Origin: Lutibacter sp.
GTDB taxonomy: Bacteria > Bacteroidota > Bacteroidia > Flavobacteriales > Flavobacteriaceae
Direction: 5' to 3'
Assembly (NCBI GenBank): GCA_027449025.1
Contig: DAIDMK010000002.1
Location: 62,001-126,000, forward strand
Length of the DNA stretch: 64,000 nucleotides
A program made the position numbers and the translations under genes. Within the stretch, counting starts at the first letter, position 1, and each line of letters opens with the position of its first letter. The notes beneath the pieces were generated by a model. The model ran no database searches, was not told the DNA's origin, and was given only the letters and a program-made list of their open reading frames with translations. Below are positions 1 to 7,810 of this stretch, one piece after another.

Positions 1-1
1 A

Positions 2-892
2 ATTCAAACAGAATCCCAAAAAGCATCTGTCATATTCGCTAAATTTTCAAAAATATTGGATGCTTTTGATCAGCGGAATAACCTAATTATTGGTTCTTTT
101 GGCAATGTTTTTTTATTGCGTGATTTGCAGCAAGTTTATAATGTAGAAAAATGGATTAGCAATTATAAATCAAAAGTGGAAGACTGGATAAATATAATTT
201 CTTTTTTTGATGCACAAAATTCCTTGGCTAATTTTGCTTTTAACCATTCGAGTTATGTTTTCCCTGAAATTGAGACTAATAAAAATGTAATTTCTGCTCA
301 AAATTTGGGACATCCTTTGTTGAAAGTTTTGCAACGCGTTGACAACGATTTTACCATTGAAAATCAACAATTTTTTATTGTAACGGGTGCAAATATGGCA
401 GGAAAAAGCACTTTTTTAAGAACTGTTTCCTTGTCTATAGTGATGGGAAATATGGGCTTGCCGGTTTGTGCATCAGCATTTAAATATGCGCCCATAAAAT
501 TAATTACCAGTATGCGAACTTCCGATTCTTTGGCCGACAATGAATCTTATTTCTTTTCTGAATTGAAGCGCTTAAAATTTATTGTTGATGAAATTAAGTA
601 TGAGGATTATTTTATCATTCTAGATGAAATTTTAAAAGGAACAAACAGCACTGATAAAGCGATTGGCTCAAGAAAATTTGTCCAAAAATTGGTGAGCTCA
701 AAATCGACCGGCATTATCGCCACACACGATTTAAGTTTGTGTGAAATTGAAAAAGAATTGCAAGAAGTACAAAATTATTATTTTGATGCTGAAATTATCA
801 ATGATGAATTATTTTTTGATTATAAATTGAAAGTTGGAGTTTGTAAAAATATGAATGCTTCTTTTTTATTAAAGAAAATGGAAATTATATAG
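2..892 (+). CDS. MutS-family ATPase, C-terminal part (5' end outside window)
   Basis: The reading frame is open from the first bases of the window, so the N-terminus lies upstream. The visible part is the MutS C-terminal ATPase domain. A Walker A motif TGANMAGKST is encoded near 383-412, a Walker B-like segment FIILDEILKGTNS follows near 611-652, and IATHDLSL gives the conserved switch histidine. Flavobacteria carry several MutS-like proteins. Short ones with an N-terminal membrane region fit this ending better than canonical MutS1, because no long C-terminal clamp or dimerisation tail follows the ATPase. The exact subfamily cannot be decided without the N-terminus. Confidence 0.88.
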   Translation: MQTESQKASVIFAKFSKILDAFDQRNNLIIGSFGNVFLLRDLQQVYNVEKWISNYKSKVEDWINIISFFDAQNSLANFAFNHSSYVFPEIETNKNVISAQNLGHPLLKVLQRVDNDFTIENQQFFIVTGANMAGKSTFLRTVSLSIVMGNMGLPVCASAFKYAPIKLITSMRTSDSLADNESYFFSELKRLKFIVDEIKYEDYFIILDEILKGTNSTDKAIGSRKFVQKLVSSKSTGIIATHDLSLCEIEKELQEVQNYYFDAEIINDELFFDYKLKVGVCKNMNASFLLKKMEII

Positions 893-940
893 GTGTTTAT
901 AACTCTTAATTATTCATTTTTAATCATTCATTATTCATTA

Positions 941-1363
941 TTACGGATGCGAATTTACCCAAACTTCACCATCTTCAAAATGCTCTTTTTTCCAGATAGG
1001 AACTGTTTCTTTCAGTGTATCAATGGCAAACTGACAAGCTTCAAAAGCAGCATTTCTATGTGCTGAAGAAACCGCAATAATTACTGGGATATCACCAATT
1101 TGTAATTCACCAACTGCATGGTGAATCGCTAATTTGTGGATTTGAAACTTTGTCAAAGCCAAATCTGCAATTTTTTGCATTTCCTTTATAGCCATTGGTT
1201 CATAAGCACTGAAATCCAATAGGGAAACCTCTTTGTTTTTTGTGGAATTACGAACTGTACCCACAAATAAGGCAATGCCACCACATGAGGCAGCCTGCAC
1301 AAAATCATAACAATCTTGAAGATTCAATTTTTTAGGAGTAATTAAAACAGAAGATTTTTTCAT
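941..1363 (-). CDS. moaE: Molybdopterin synthase catalytic subunit MoaE
   Basis: MoaE is the large subunit of molybdopterin synthase. It inserts two dithiolene sulfurs, carried by MoaD thiocarboxylate, into precursor Z to make molybdopterin in the cytoplasm. The 140-residue length is normal. FVGTVR (residues 33-38), the AHRNAAFEAC segment and the C-terminal VPIWKKEHF match the family. Lys118 and Lys125 fall where the catalytic lysines of E. coli MoaE (119 and 126) are expected. It lies downstream of moaD on the same strand with a 77-base gap. Both sit beside genes for a molybdenum oxidoreductase that needs this cofactor. The other moa genes are not in the window. Confidence 0.95.
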   Translation of the reverse strand: MKKSSVLITPKKLNLQDCYDFVQAASCGGIALFVGTVRNSTKNKEVSLLDFSAYEPMAIKEMQKIADLALTKFQIHKLAIHHAVGELQIGDIPVIIAVSSAHRNAAFEACQFAIDTLKETVPIWKKEHFEDGEVWVNSHP

Positions 1364-1440
1364 TATTGATTAGTTAATGAGCCAATTAGGCGATTAGTTG
1401 ATTGTCTTTTTTTAATTCCCTCCGGGGTTAGGGGGCATTT

Positions 1441-1683
1441 TTACCCACCACTCACTGGAGGAATAATTGCCACCACATCATTTTCTTGCAAAACCAAATC
1501 ATTTTCGCCATATTCTTCATTTACGGCAATGGCAAAATCTTCGATGTTTTTTAATTTTGAATACTTCTTCAGCAAATCTTTTTTTAATTCACTAATAGTA
1601 GCAGCAGATTTCAATTCAATAAAAACTGAATTTTCTCCAACCAAATCGGTGGCAATGCCAAAAAATAATAATTGAATTTTCAT
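1441..1683 (-). CDS. moaD: Molybdopterin synthase sulfur carrier subunit MoaD
   Basis: This is a small ubiquitin-fold protein of 80 residues ending in the di-glycine PPVSGG. The terminal glycine becomes a thiocarboxylate that donates sulfur to the MoaE active site. FGIATDLVG near the N-terminus and the NDVVAIIPPVSGG ending are typical. It is first in a two-gene minus-strand unit with moaE. The stop is followed on the coding strand by a C-rich, G-rich stretch that also follows the ABC-F gene near 17.28 kb. Confidence 0.93.
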   Translation of the reverse strand: MKIQLLFFGIATDLVGENSVFIELKSAATISELKKDLLKKYSKLKNIEDFAIAVNEEYGENDLVLQENDVVAIIPPVSGG

Positions 1684-1833
1684 GATTTCTATTTCTGCAA
1701 AAATAAATTATTTCTGCTTAGAAACCTCATTTCATTTGCAAAATAGGTCTAAACAACCTATTGCGTGATGTTTATCACAAAACTAATAGTTACAATCGCT
1801 AAATTTGTTTTAGTTCAAAATATTTTTAAATAT

Positions 1834-3450
1834 ATGAAGTATGGTTTTATAATCGACAACAGAAAATGCATTGGTTGTCATGCTTGCACAACAGCTTGTA
1901 AATCAGAACATGATGTGGCTATTGGAGTTAACAGGACCTACGTAAAGCAGGTTGAAAAAGGAGAATTTCCAAATACCCGAAGAATTTTTTCCGTGATGCG
2001 TTGCAACCATTGCACCGATGCACCTTGCGTAGAAATTTGTCCGGTAGAAGCACTTTATACGCGTGAAGACGGTATTGTGGATTTCGATAATAATCGTTGC
2101 ATAGGTTGTAAATCTTGTATGCAAGCTTGTCCGTACGACGCTTTGTATATTGATCCCGACACACATACTGCCGCAAAATGCAATTATTGTGCGCACAGGG
2201 TCGATGTTGGACGTGAACCTGCCTGTGTCTCCGTTTGTCCGGAACATGCCATTATTGCGGGCGATATGCACAATCCTAACACAGAGATTTCTCAATTGTT
2301 GGCACGTCAGGCGGTAAAAGTTCGCAAGCCAGAAAAAGGTACCAATCCTAATTTATTTTATATAGATGGAGATGATTCCTCATTGGTTGCGGAGGCAACC
2401 GACAAATCTGGTCCGAGTTTGTGGAGTTCACAAGCACGTGGTGTCGGTCATTTTGCCAAAGCTGCCGAAAAAATGATGTACAACAATAATGATATCGATT
2501 TGTTGCAGATGACAATTGACAATGACATACAAGCTGCATACCAAAGAAAAGACAGTGAAAATCCGAATTATATAGATGTGTTGAACGGAAAAGCCCGTAG
2601 GGTTTATGATACACCAGACAAAGGAATATTGTGGGGTTGGGAAGTTTCCACTTATGTATTTACCAAAGCCATTGCCGCCGGCGCTTTTTTAATCCCGTTT
2701 TTGGCCATGCTGTTAGGATATGAAGTATCGCCAAGCGCCAAATTATGGTCTGCCGCAATCTCATTGGTTTTCCTTGGCTTAACAGGCTTGTTTTTGGTGA
2801 TGGATTTAGACCGACCAGACCGATTTTTAAATGTTTTATTGCGTCCGCAGTGGAATTCATGGTTGGTAAAAGGTGGTTATACGATTACAGTATTTGGATT
2901 GTTGGTAACTGTTTGGGGAGCAATGTCGTTTTTCGAAATTAAAACCGGTGAAACCGTTTTATTGTGGATTACCGCAATTTTTGCCATATTGTTGGCAATT
3001 TATACTGCATTCTTGTTTGCCCAGGCAAAAGGCCGCGATTTTTGGCAAAGTCCTACTCTACCCTTGCATATGTTGGTTCATAGCGTCATGGCGGGAACTG
3101 CAGTTTTTGCAATTGTCTCATTGGTTTTAGGTTATGAAGATTGGATGGTAATTTTAAAAAACACCATGATTATTGCTTTGTTGGTTAACCTATTTACATT
3201 GATTACAGAATTAACAATTACTCATCCAACAACTTCTGCAAAAATGGTGGTTAAAATGATTACCAAAGGAAGGTATAAAAACCTGTTTTGGGGCGTAACT
3301 GTTTTAGTTGGGAATATCATTCCGTTGGCATTGTTGTTTTTTGGAAATGGAGAAATATGGGCAGTGATATCAGGAGTTTGTGTGTTGGCAGGAATTTTAA
3401 TTACAGAGAAAATTTGGGTGGAAGCACCGCAGCGAGTGCCACTCGCTTAA
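1834..3450 (+). CDS. Fused four-cluster ferredoxin subunit and NrfD-type membrane anchor of a molybdenum oxidoreductase
   Basis: This electron-transfer and membrane subunit partners the catalytic protein encoded next. From the start MKYGFIIDNR there are sixteen cysteines in four [4Fe-4S] sets: C12/15/18/22, C57/60/65/69, C89/92/95/99 and C116/119/131/135. This is the DmsB/PsrB arrangement. After a linker of about 120 residues, roughly residues 260-538 contain about eight hydrophobic segments of the NrfD/PsrC/DmsC quinone-binding anchor. In most systems these are two separate genes, so the fusion is notable. The frame extends to an ATG at 1765, but that adds a hydrophobic leader before the ferredoxin that the family lacks, so I prefer 1834. 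The likely role is exchanging electrons with the quinone pool. Confidence 0.88.
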   Translation: MKYGFIIDNRKCIGCHACTTACKSEHDVAIGVNRTYVKQVEKGEFPNTRRIFSVMRCNHCTDAPCVEICPVEALYTREDGIVDFDNNRCIGCKSCMQACPYDALYIDPDTHTAAKCNYCAHRVDVGREPACVSVCPEHAIIAGDMHNPNTEISQLLARQAVKVRKPEKGTNPNLFYIDGDDSSLVAEATDKSGPSLWSSQARGVGHFAKAAEKMMYNNNDIDLLQMTIDNDIQAAYQRKDSENPNYIDVLNGKARRVYDTPDKGILWGWEVSTYVFTKAIAAGAFLIPFLAMLLGYEVSPSAKLWSAAISLVFLGLTGLFLVMDLDRPDRFLNVLLRPQWNSWLVKGGYTITVFGLLVTVWGAMSFFEIKTGETVLLWITAIFAILLAIYTAFLFAQAKGRDFWQSPTLPLHMLVHSVMAGTAVFAIVSLVLGYEDWMVILKNTMIIALLVNLFTLITELTITHPTTSAKMVVKMITKGRYKNLFWGVTVLVGNIIPLALLFFGNGEIWAVISGVCVLAGILITEKIWVEAPQRVPLA

Positions 3451-3514
3451 TAATTTAAGATGTACGATTTTAGATTTATGAATTATAGTTTAAAAGAAGC
3501 ACTTAAAAAATAAT

Positions 3515-3587
3515 CAAAAATCGTAAATCCTATAATTGAATAATTAAATCAAAAAATCGTAAGTCGTAAATCGTAAATCAAAAAATC
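3515..3587. repeat. Low-complexity tandem motif ahead of the oxidoreductase gene
   Basis: The spacer before the catalytic-subunit gene is built of imperfect repeats of AAATCGTAAATC, with three consecutive CGTAA units near 3558-3582 and related pieces from 3460 on. Similar AT-rich degenerate spacers occur at 893-940 and 1364-1410. No gene is visible here. The array directly precedes the ATG at 3588 and contains no obvious ribosome binding site. Confidence 0.5.
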
Positions 3588-6488
3588 ATGGGTTACAAGA
3601 AACCATCATTTATAGAAGGAATTGCACAAAAATTGGGAATCATTCCTAATTTGCATAAAGAAGGCTATCAGGAATTTGATCAGGATATGCGTCATTTTAC
3701 CGATGAACAAGTTGCGCAGCTTTATGAAAATTTTCCGCCGCCGGAAAAATGGGACAATTGGGTAGAATACAATCCGAAAGTGTGGCCAAAAAAAGAAAAG
3801 GTTACCTATCAAATTGTGCCGACCACTTGTTTTAATTGTGAAAGTGCTTGCGGATTAACGGCATTCATCGACAAAGAAACACAGGAAGTGAAAAAGTTTG
3901 AAGGAAATCCTTATCATCCGGGAAGCAGAGGAAGAAATTGTGCTAAAGGCCCTGCAACCATCAATCAATTAACAGATCCAGATCGAATTTTATTTCCGCT
4001 GAAAAGAAAAGGAAAAAGAGGTGAAGGAGAGTGGGAACGTGTAAGCTGGGATGAAGTGCTGGATACTATTTCTGCCCGCATCAGAAAAGCCATTTTAGAA
4101 AATCGTCACAATGAAGTAGCTTACCACGTAGGAAGACCGGGACATGAAAAATTTATGAACTGGATTTTACAGGGCTGGGGAATTGACGGCCACAACTCAC
4201 ATACCAATATTTGTTCATCAGGAGCGCGTTTTGGATACAATTTATGGTACGGCTACGACAGGCCATCACCGGATCACGCTGAGGCAAAATTTATATTGCT
4301 GATTTCTGCACATTTAGAATCTGGTCATTATTTCAATCCGCATGCGCAACGTATTATTGAAGGGAAAATGAAAGGTGCCAAACTGGCCACGATGGATCCC
4401 CGTTTATCGAATACTGCAAGCATGTCCGATTATTGGTTGCCATCTTATCCGGGAACGGAAGCCGCTGTTTTGTTGGCGATGGCCTTGTATATTTTACAGA
4501 ATAATTTATACAACAGAAATTATCTAGAAAATTGGACCAACTGGCAAGAATATTTAAAAGCAAAACATTCAGATAAAGCAATAACTTTTGAAAATTATAT
4601 TGCCGCAATGATTGACGAGTATAAGGAATTTACCCCAGAATTTGCAGAAAAGGAATCGGGCGTAAAAGCCGATATGATTGTGGAAATTGCACAAAAAATT
4701 GGTGAAGCTGGTGAGCGTTTTGCATCGCATAACTGGCGTGCCGCAGGGGCATCAAATCTTGGCGGCTGGGCTGTTGCCCGTTGTTTGCATTTTTTGACTG
4801 TGCTTACTGGTGCGGTGGGGGCTAAAGGAGGAACATCACCAAATAAATGGAATAAATTTGCACCAACATTGCCAAATCCCCCAAAACCACAGAAACAATG
4901 GAACGAACTGCATTTTCCAAAAGAATTTCCATTGGCATTTTTTGAAATGAGCCAATTGTTACCGCATTTCCTAAAAGAAGGAAGAGGAAAGATGGATGTG
5001 TATTTTTCGAGGGTTTTCAATCCGGTTTGGACCTACCCCGACGGATTTACTTGGATGGAAATGTTTATGGATGAAAGTAAATTTGGATTGCACGCCGCAT
5101 TAACGCCAACATGGAATGAAACTGCTTTTCACGCCGATTTTGTGTTGCCGATGGGATTGGCTTCCGAGCGTCATGATATTAATTCATATGCGACACACGG
5201 TGGAACCTGGGTGGCTTTTCGTCAGCCAGTGCTGCGTGAAGCTGCGCGAAGAAATGGAAAACTGGTGGCGTTAACCTATGAAGTTAATCCGGGAGAAGTT
5301 TGGGAAGAAGATGAATTTTTTATTGAATTAAGTTGGCGAATAGATCCCGACGGCAGTATGGGAATTCGCAAACATTTTGAATCGCCATACCGTCCGGGAG
5401 AAAAAATAACTATCGACGAATATTACCAATATATTTTTGAACGCGTGCCAGGTTTGCCAGCAACTGCCAAAAAAGAAGGTATCACCGAATTGCAGTACAT
5501 GCAAAAATATGGTGCCTATGAGATTGAAAGTGGAGAATCGTACAAAAAGAATGAAACCTTATTAACTGAATCTCAGTTAATAGGTGCGACAATTGATGAA
5601 AATACCCAAGTTGTTTCTAAAGGCGGAAAAGCAATAGGGGTGATGATTAATGGAAAAGCCATGGTTGGTTTTCCTACGCCGTCGCGAAAAAATGAGTTTT
5701 ATTCTCAAACCATGGTCGATTGGAAATGGCCGGAATATGCAACGCCAACCTATATAAAAAGTCATATTCACCTCGATAATTTGGATAAATCAAAAGGAGA
5801 ATATGTGCTGGTTCCAACATTCAGGCTGCCAGCTTTGATTCATACCCGTTCAGGAAATGCAAAATGGCTGGTAGAAATTTCTAACAGAAATCCGATTTGG
5901 ATGCATCCCGATGATGCGGCAAACTGGGGATTTAAAACGGGCGATTTGGTTAAAATGAATACCGATATCGGTTATTTTATCGATAAAGTTTGGGTAACGC
6001 AAAGTATGAAACCTGGTGTTGTTGCCTGTTCTCACCATATCGGTCGCTGGAGAAGGCCACAAGATAAAACAGGAAATAGATGGGCCACAAATACTGTAAA
6101 CATTGAGAATAATGGAAAAGGAGGATGGAAAATGAACACCATTTCGGGTATAGAACCATTTGAATCAGCAGATAAAGATTCCAAACGTATTTTTTGGAAA
6201 GACGGTGGTGTCCATCAAAATATTACCCACGCAGTACATCCCGATCCTATTAGCGGAATGCATTGCTGGCACCAACGGGTTCGCATTGAGAAACCTGGAA
6301 AAGACGAGAGTTATGGTGATATTTTTGTGGATACCAACAAATCTCATGAGGTTTATAAAGAATGGATGAAAATGACACGGCCGGCTCCCGGACCAAAAGG
6401 AGAGCGCAGGCCAATTTGGTTTGAGCGGGCTTTTAGACCAGATGAGTCCATGTACTATCTTAATGATGAAAAGAAAAAAGAAGACTAA
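3588..6488 (+). CDS. Molybdopterin oxidoreductase catalytic subunit, SoeA/PsrA/PhsA-like
   Basis: This 966-residue member of the Mo-bis-MGD (DMSO reductase) family is the catalytic subunit of the complex formed with the preceding fused anchor. The N-terminal [4Fe-4S] site is C81-x2-C84-x3-C88 with C118. Cys209 in TNICSSGAR is the likely Mo ligand, as in polysulfide/thiosulfate reductases and SoeA. The C-terminal part (about 770-960) contains the molydopterin dinucleotide-binding fold. No twin-arginine signal peptide is present, so the site should face the cytoplasm, as in sulfite-oxidising SoeABC. Periplasmic PsrABC and PhsABC normally carry a Tat signal. Substrate (sulfite, polysulfide or another) is inferred only. 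Confidence 0.85.
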   Translation: MGYKKPSFIEGIAQKLGIIPNLHKEGYQEFDQDMRHFTDEQVAQLYENFPPPEKWDNWVEYNPKVWPKKEKVTYQIVPTTCFNCESACGLTAFIDKETQEVKKFEGNPYHPGSRGRNCAKGPATINQLTDPDRILFPLKRKGKRGEGEWERVSWDEVLDTISARIRKAILENRHNEVAYHVGRPGHEKFMNWILQGWGIDGHNSHTNICSSGARFGYNLWYGYDRPSPDHAEAKFILLISAHLESGHYFNPHAQRIIEGKMKGAKLATMDPRLSNTASMSDYWLPSYPGTEAAVLLAMALYILQNNLYNRNYLENWTNWQEYLKAKHSDKAITFENYIAAMIDEYKEFTPEFAEKESGVKADMIVEIAQKIGEAGERFASHNWRAAGASNLGGWAVARCLHFLTVLTGAVGAKGGTSPNKWNKFAPTLPNPPKPQKQWNELHFPKEFPLAFFEMSQLLPHFLKEGRGKMDVYFSRVFNPVWTYPDGFTWMEMFMDESKFGLHAALTPTWNETAFHADFVLPMGLASERHDINSYATHGGTWVAFRQPVLREAARRNGKLVALTYEVNPGEVWEEDEFFIELSWRIDPDGSMGIRKHFESPYRPGEKITIDEYYQYIFERVPGLPATAKKEGITELQYMQKYGAYEIESGESYKKNETLLTESQLIGATIDENTQVVSKGGKAIGVMINGKAMVGFPTPSRKNEFYSQTMVDWKWPEYATPTYIKSHIHLDNLDKSKGEYVLVPTFRLPALIHTRSGNAKWLVEISNRNPIWMHPDDAANWGFKTGDLVKMNTDIGYFIDKVWVTQSMKPGVVACSHHIGRWRRPQDKTGNRWATNTVNIENNGKGGWKMNTISGIEPFESADKDSKRIFWKDGGVHQNITHAVHPDPISGMHCWHQRVRIEKPGKDESYGDIFVDTNKSHEVYKEWMKMTRPAPGPKGERRPIWFERAFRPDESMYYLNDEKKKED

Positions 6489-6491
6489 TTA

Positions 6492-6516
6492 AAATCCCGC
6501 GATTGCGGGATTTTTG
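6492..6516 (+). terminator. Rho-independent terminator after the oxidoreductase gene
   Basis: A perfect 9-bp stem AAATCCCGC / GCGGGATTT closes a GATT tetraloop and is followed by Ts. It starts 3 bases after the stop codon and also stands between convergent transcription units. Confidence 0.9.
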
Positions 6517-6582
6517 GATTTTAAAATGAATAAGTAGATGATTTAATTTTGTTTTCAAGAATTACTTGTGGAACATAAAAAA

Positions 6583-7602
6583 CTAAGTGGATTCCCTAAT
6601 TACTAATGATGTAGGGAGAATGATATTTTGGAAAGAAAAAGGAGTGTTGGTGTTGAGGTTTTTAATTTCCTCTATTAAAATTTCAGTAGCTTTTCTTCCC
6701 ATTTCAAATCCCGGTTGTACTACAGATGATAATGTAGGTGTGACTACAGATGACATAAACCAATCGCTAAAACCAAATACGGCTATGTCTTCTGGAATTT
6801 TAACGCCTTTTTCATTGAAGCATTTTAAGATTCCAACAGCAATAAGATCGGTTATGGCAAAAATAGCATCAACATTATTTTGCTCTTTCAATAATTTTTG
6901 TGCATTTATGTAGCCATCATTAAAATCATTATTATTATCACATAAATACACCAATGATGGGTCGAACTTAATTCCGTGATCGATAAGCGCTTTTTTATAG
7001 CCCAGAAATCTGTCAATAGAATTTTGAGGCATTAGCGCCCCTCTAAAATGAGCAATTCGTTTATAACCTTTTTCAATTAAATAGGATACTGAGTTATATG
7101 CGGCCATTTGATCATCAATGGAAACTTTTGAACAGTTAACCAGTTTGCTAATTTTATCGAATATAACTATAGGTATATTTTTTTGGAGAATTTCATTTAG
7201 GTGTTTACATTGCTGGGTTTGGTTGGAGAGAGAAATAAGAATACCATCAACTCTTTTTTGCATTAGCAGCTGAAGTTGTTTTTTCTCAAACTCAAAATTT
7301 TCATTGGACTGCATCGTAATCACGAAATAGCCTTGTTTTTCTGCTTCTTCTATAATGCCGTCTATTACTTTCGAAAAAAACTGATGTACAATCGTAGGAA
7401 TAATAACCCCAATGGTTTTAGTTTGCCGTGTCCTTAAATTTACAGCTACAGAATTAGGGACATAATTCATTTTTTCTGCCAAATTTACTACAGCTTCTCG
7501 AGTAGCATTACTTACATCGCTGCGACCTTGCAGTGCTTTGGAAGCAGTGGCAACCGAGATGTTTAATTCTAAGGCAATGTCTTTTAGGGTAACAGGTTTC
7601 AT
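6583..7602 (-). CDS. LacI-family transcriptional regulator of the sugar locus
   Basis: The protein has 339 residues, the usual LacI/GalR length. The helix-turn-helix is TLKDIALELNISVATASKAL (residues 4-23), followed by the hinge helix region near residues 50-60 and a periplasmic-binding-protein-like ligand domain beginning TIGVIIPTIVHQFFSKV. It is divergent from the TonB receptor gene, with two palindromes between them. It is most likely a repressor that releases the downstream sugar genes when the imported sugar or its phosphate binds. The inducer cannot be read from the sequence. The fructokinase and GH65 genes suggest an alpha-glucoside. Confidence 0.92.
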   Translation of the reverse strand: MKPVTLKDIALELNISVATASKALQGRSDVSNATREAVVNLAEKMNYVPNSVAVNLRTRQTKTIGVIIPTIVHQFFSKVIDGIIEEAEKQGYFVITMQSNENFEFEKKQLQLLMQKRVDGILISLSNQTQQCKHLNEILQKNIPIVIFDKISKLVNCSKVSIDDQMAAYNSVSYLIEKGYKRIAHFRGALMPQNSIDRFLGYKKALIDHGIKFDPSLVYLCDNNNDFNDGYINAQKLLKEQNNVDAIFAITDLIAVGILKCFNEKGVKIPEDIAVFGFSDWFMSSVVTPTLSSVVQPGFEMGRKATEILIEEIKNLNTNTPFSFQNIILPTSLVIREST

Positions 7603-7700
7603 TATACAAAGAATAATTGGCCTAATTTAGACTAATTTATTTACTTTTTAAGAGGGAGTTATTTTTTTTTTGATAAAAAATCAGGTAAAGGAATATCTGT

Positions 7701-7739
7701 TTCGCAATCGATTGCGAAGATTTCGCAATCGATTTCGTT
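7701..7739. promoter_or_regulatory. Two tandem LacI-type operators
   Basis: A perfect 18-bp palindrome TTCGCAATCGATTGCGAA lies at 7701-7718. A second, imperfect copy TTCGCAATCGATTTCGTT lies at 7722-7739. Their starts are 21 bp apart, two helical turns, so two dimers would bind the same face of the DNA. The central CG and the position between the divergent regulator and receptor genes fit LacI-family operators. Confidence 0.8.
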
Positions 7740-7810
7740 AAAAAAAAGTTAATATTTATTAGAAAATGTGTCTAGTTTTAAGAAATCAAACCAAATTAAA
7801 TTAATAAGAG

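Noticed and set aside
1765-1833. N-terminal extension of the ferredoxin/NrfD fusion as a signal or membrane helix.
   Set aside because: It is hydrophobic, but the ferredoxin should be cytoplasmic with the Tat-less catalytic subunit. The second ATG gives the normal family start.
1903-2295. Long open frame opposite the ferredoxin coding sequence, and other antisense frames such as 4595-5020, 11033-11431 and 18825-19139.
   Set aside because: They mirror the codon pattern of well-supported genes on the other strand and show no family features.
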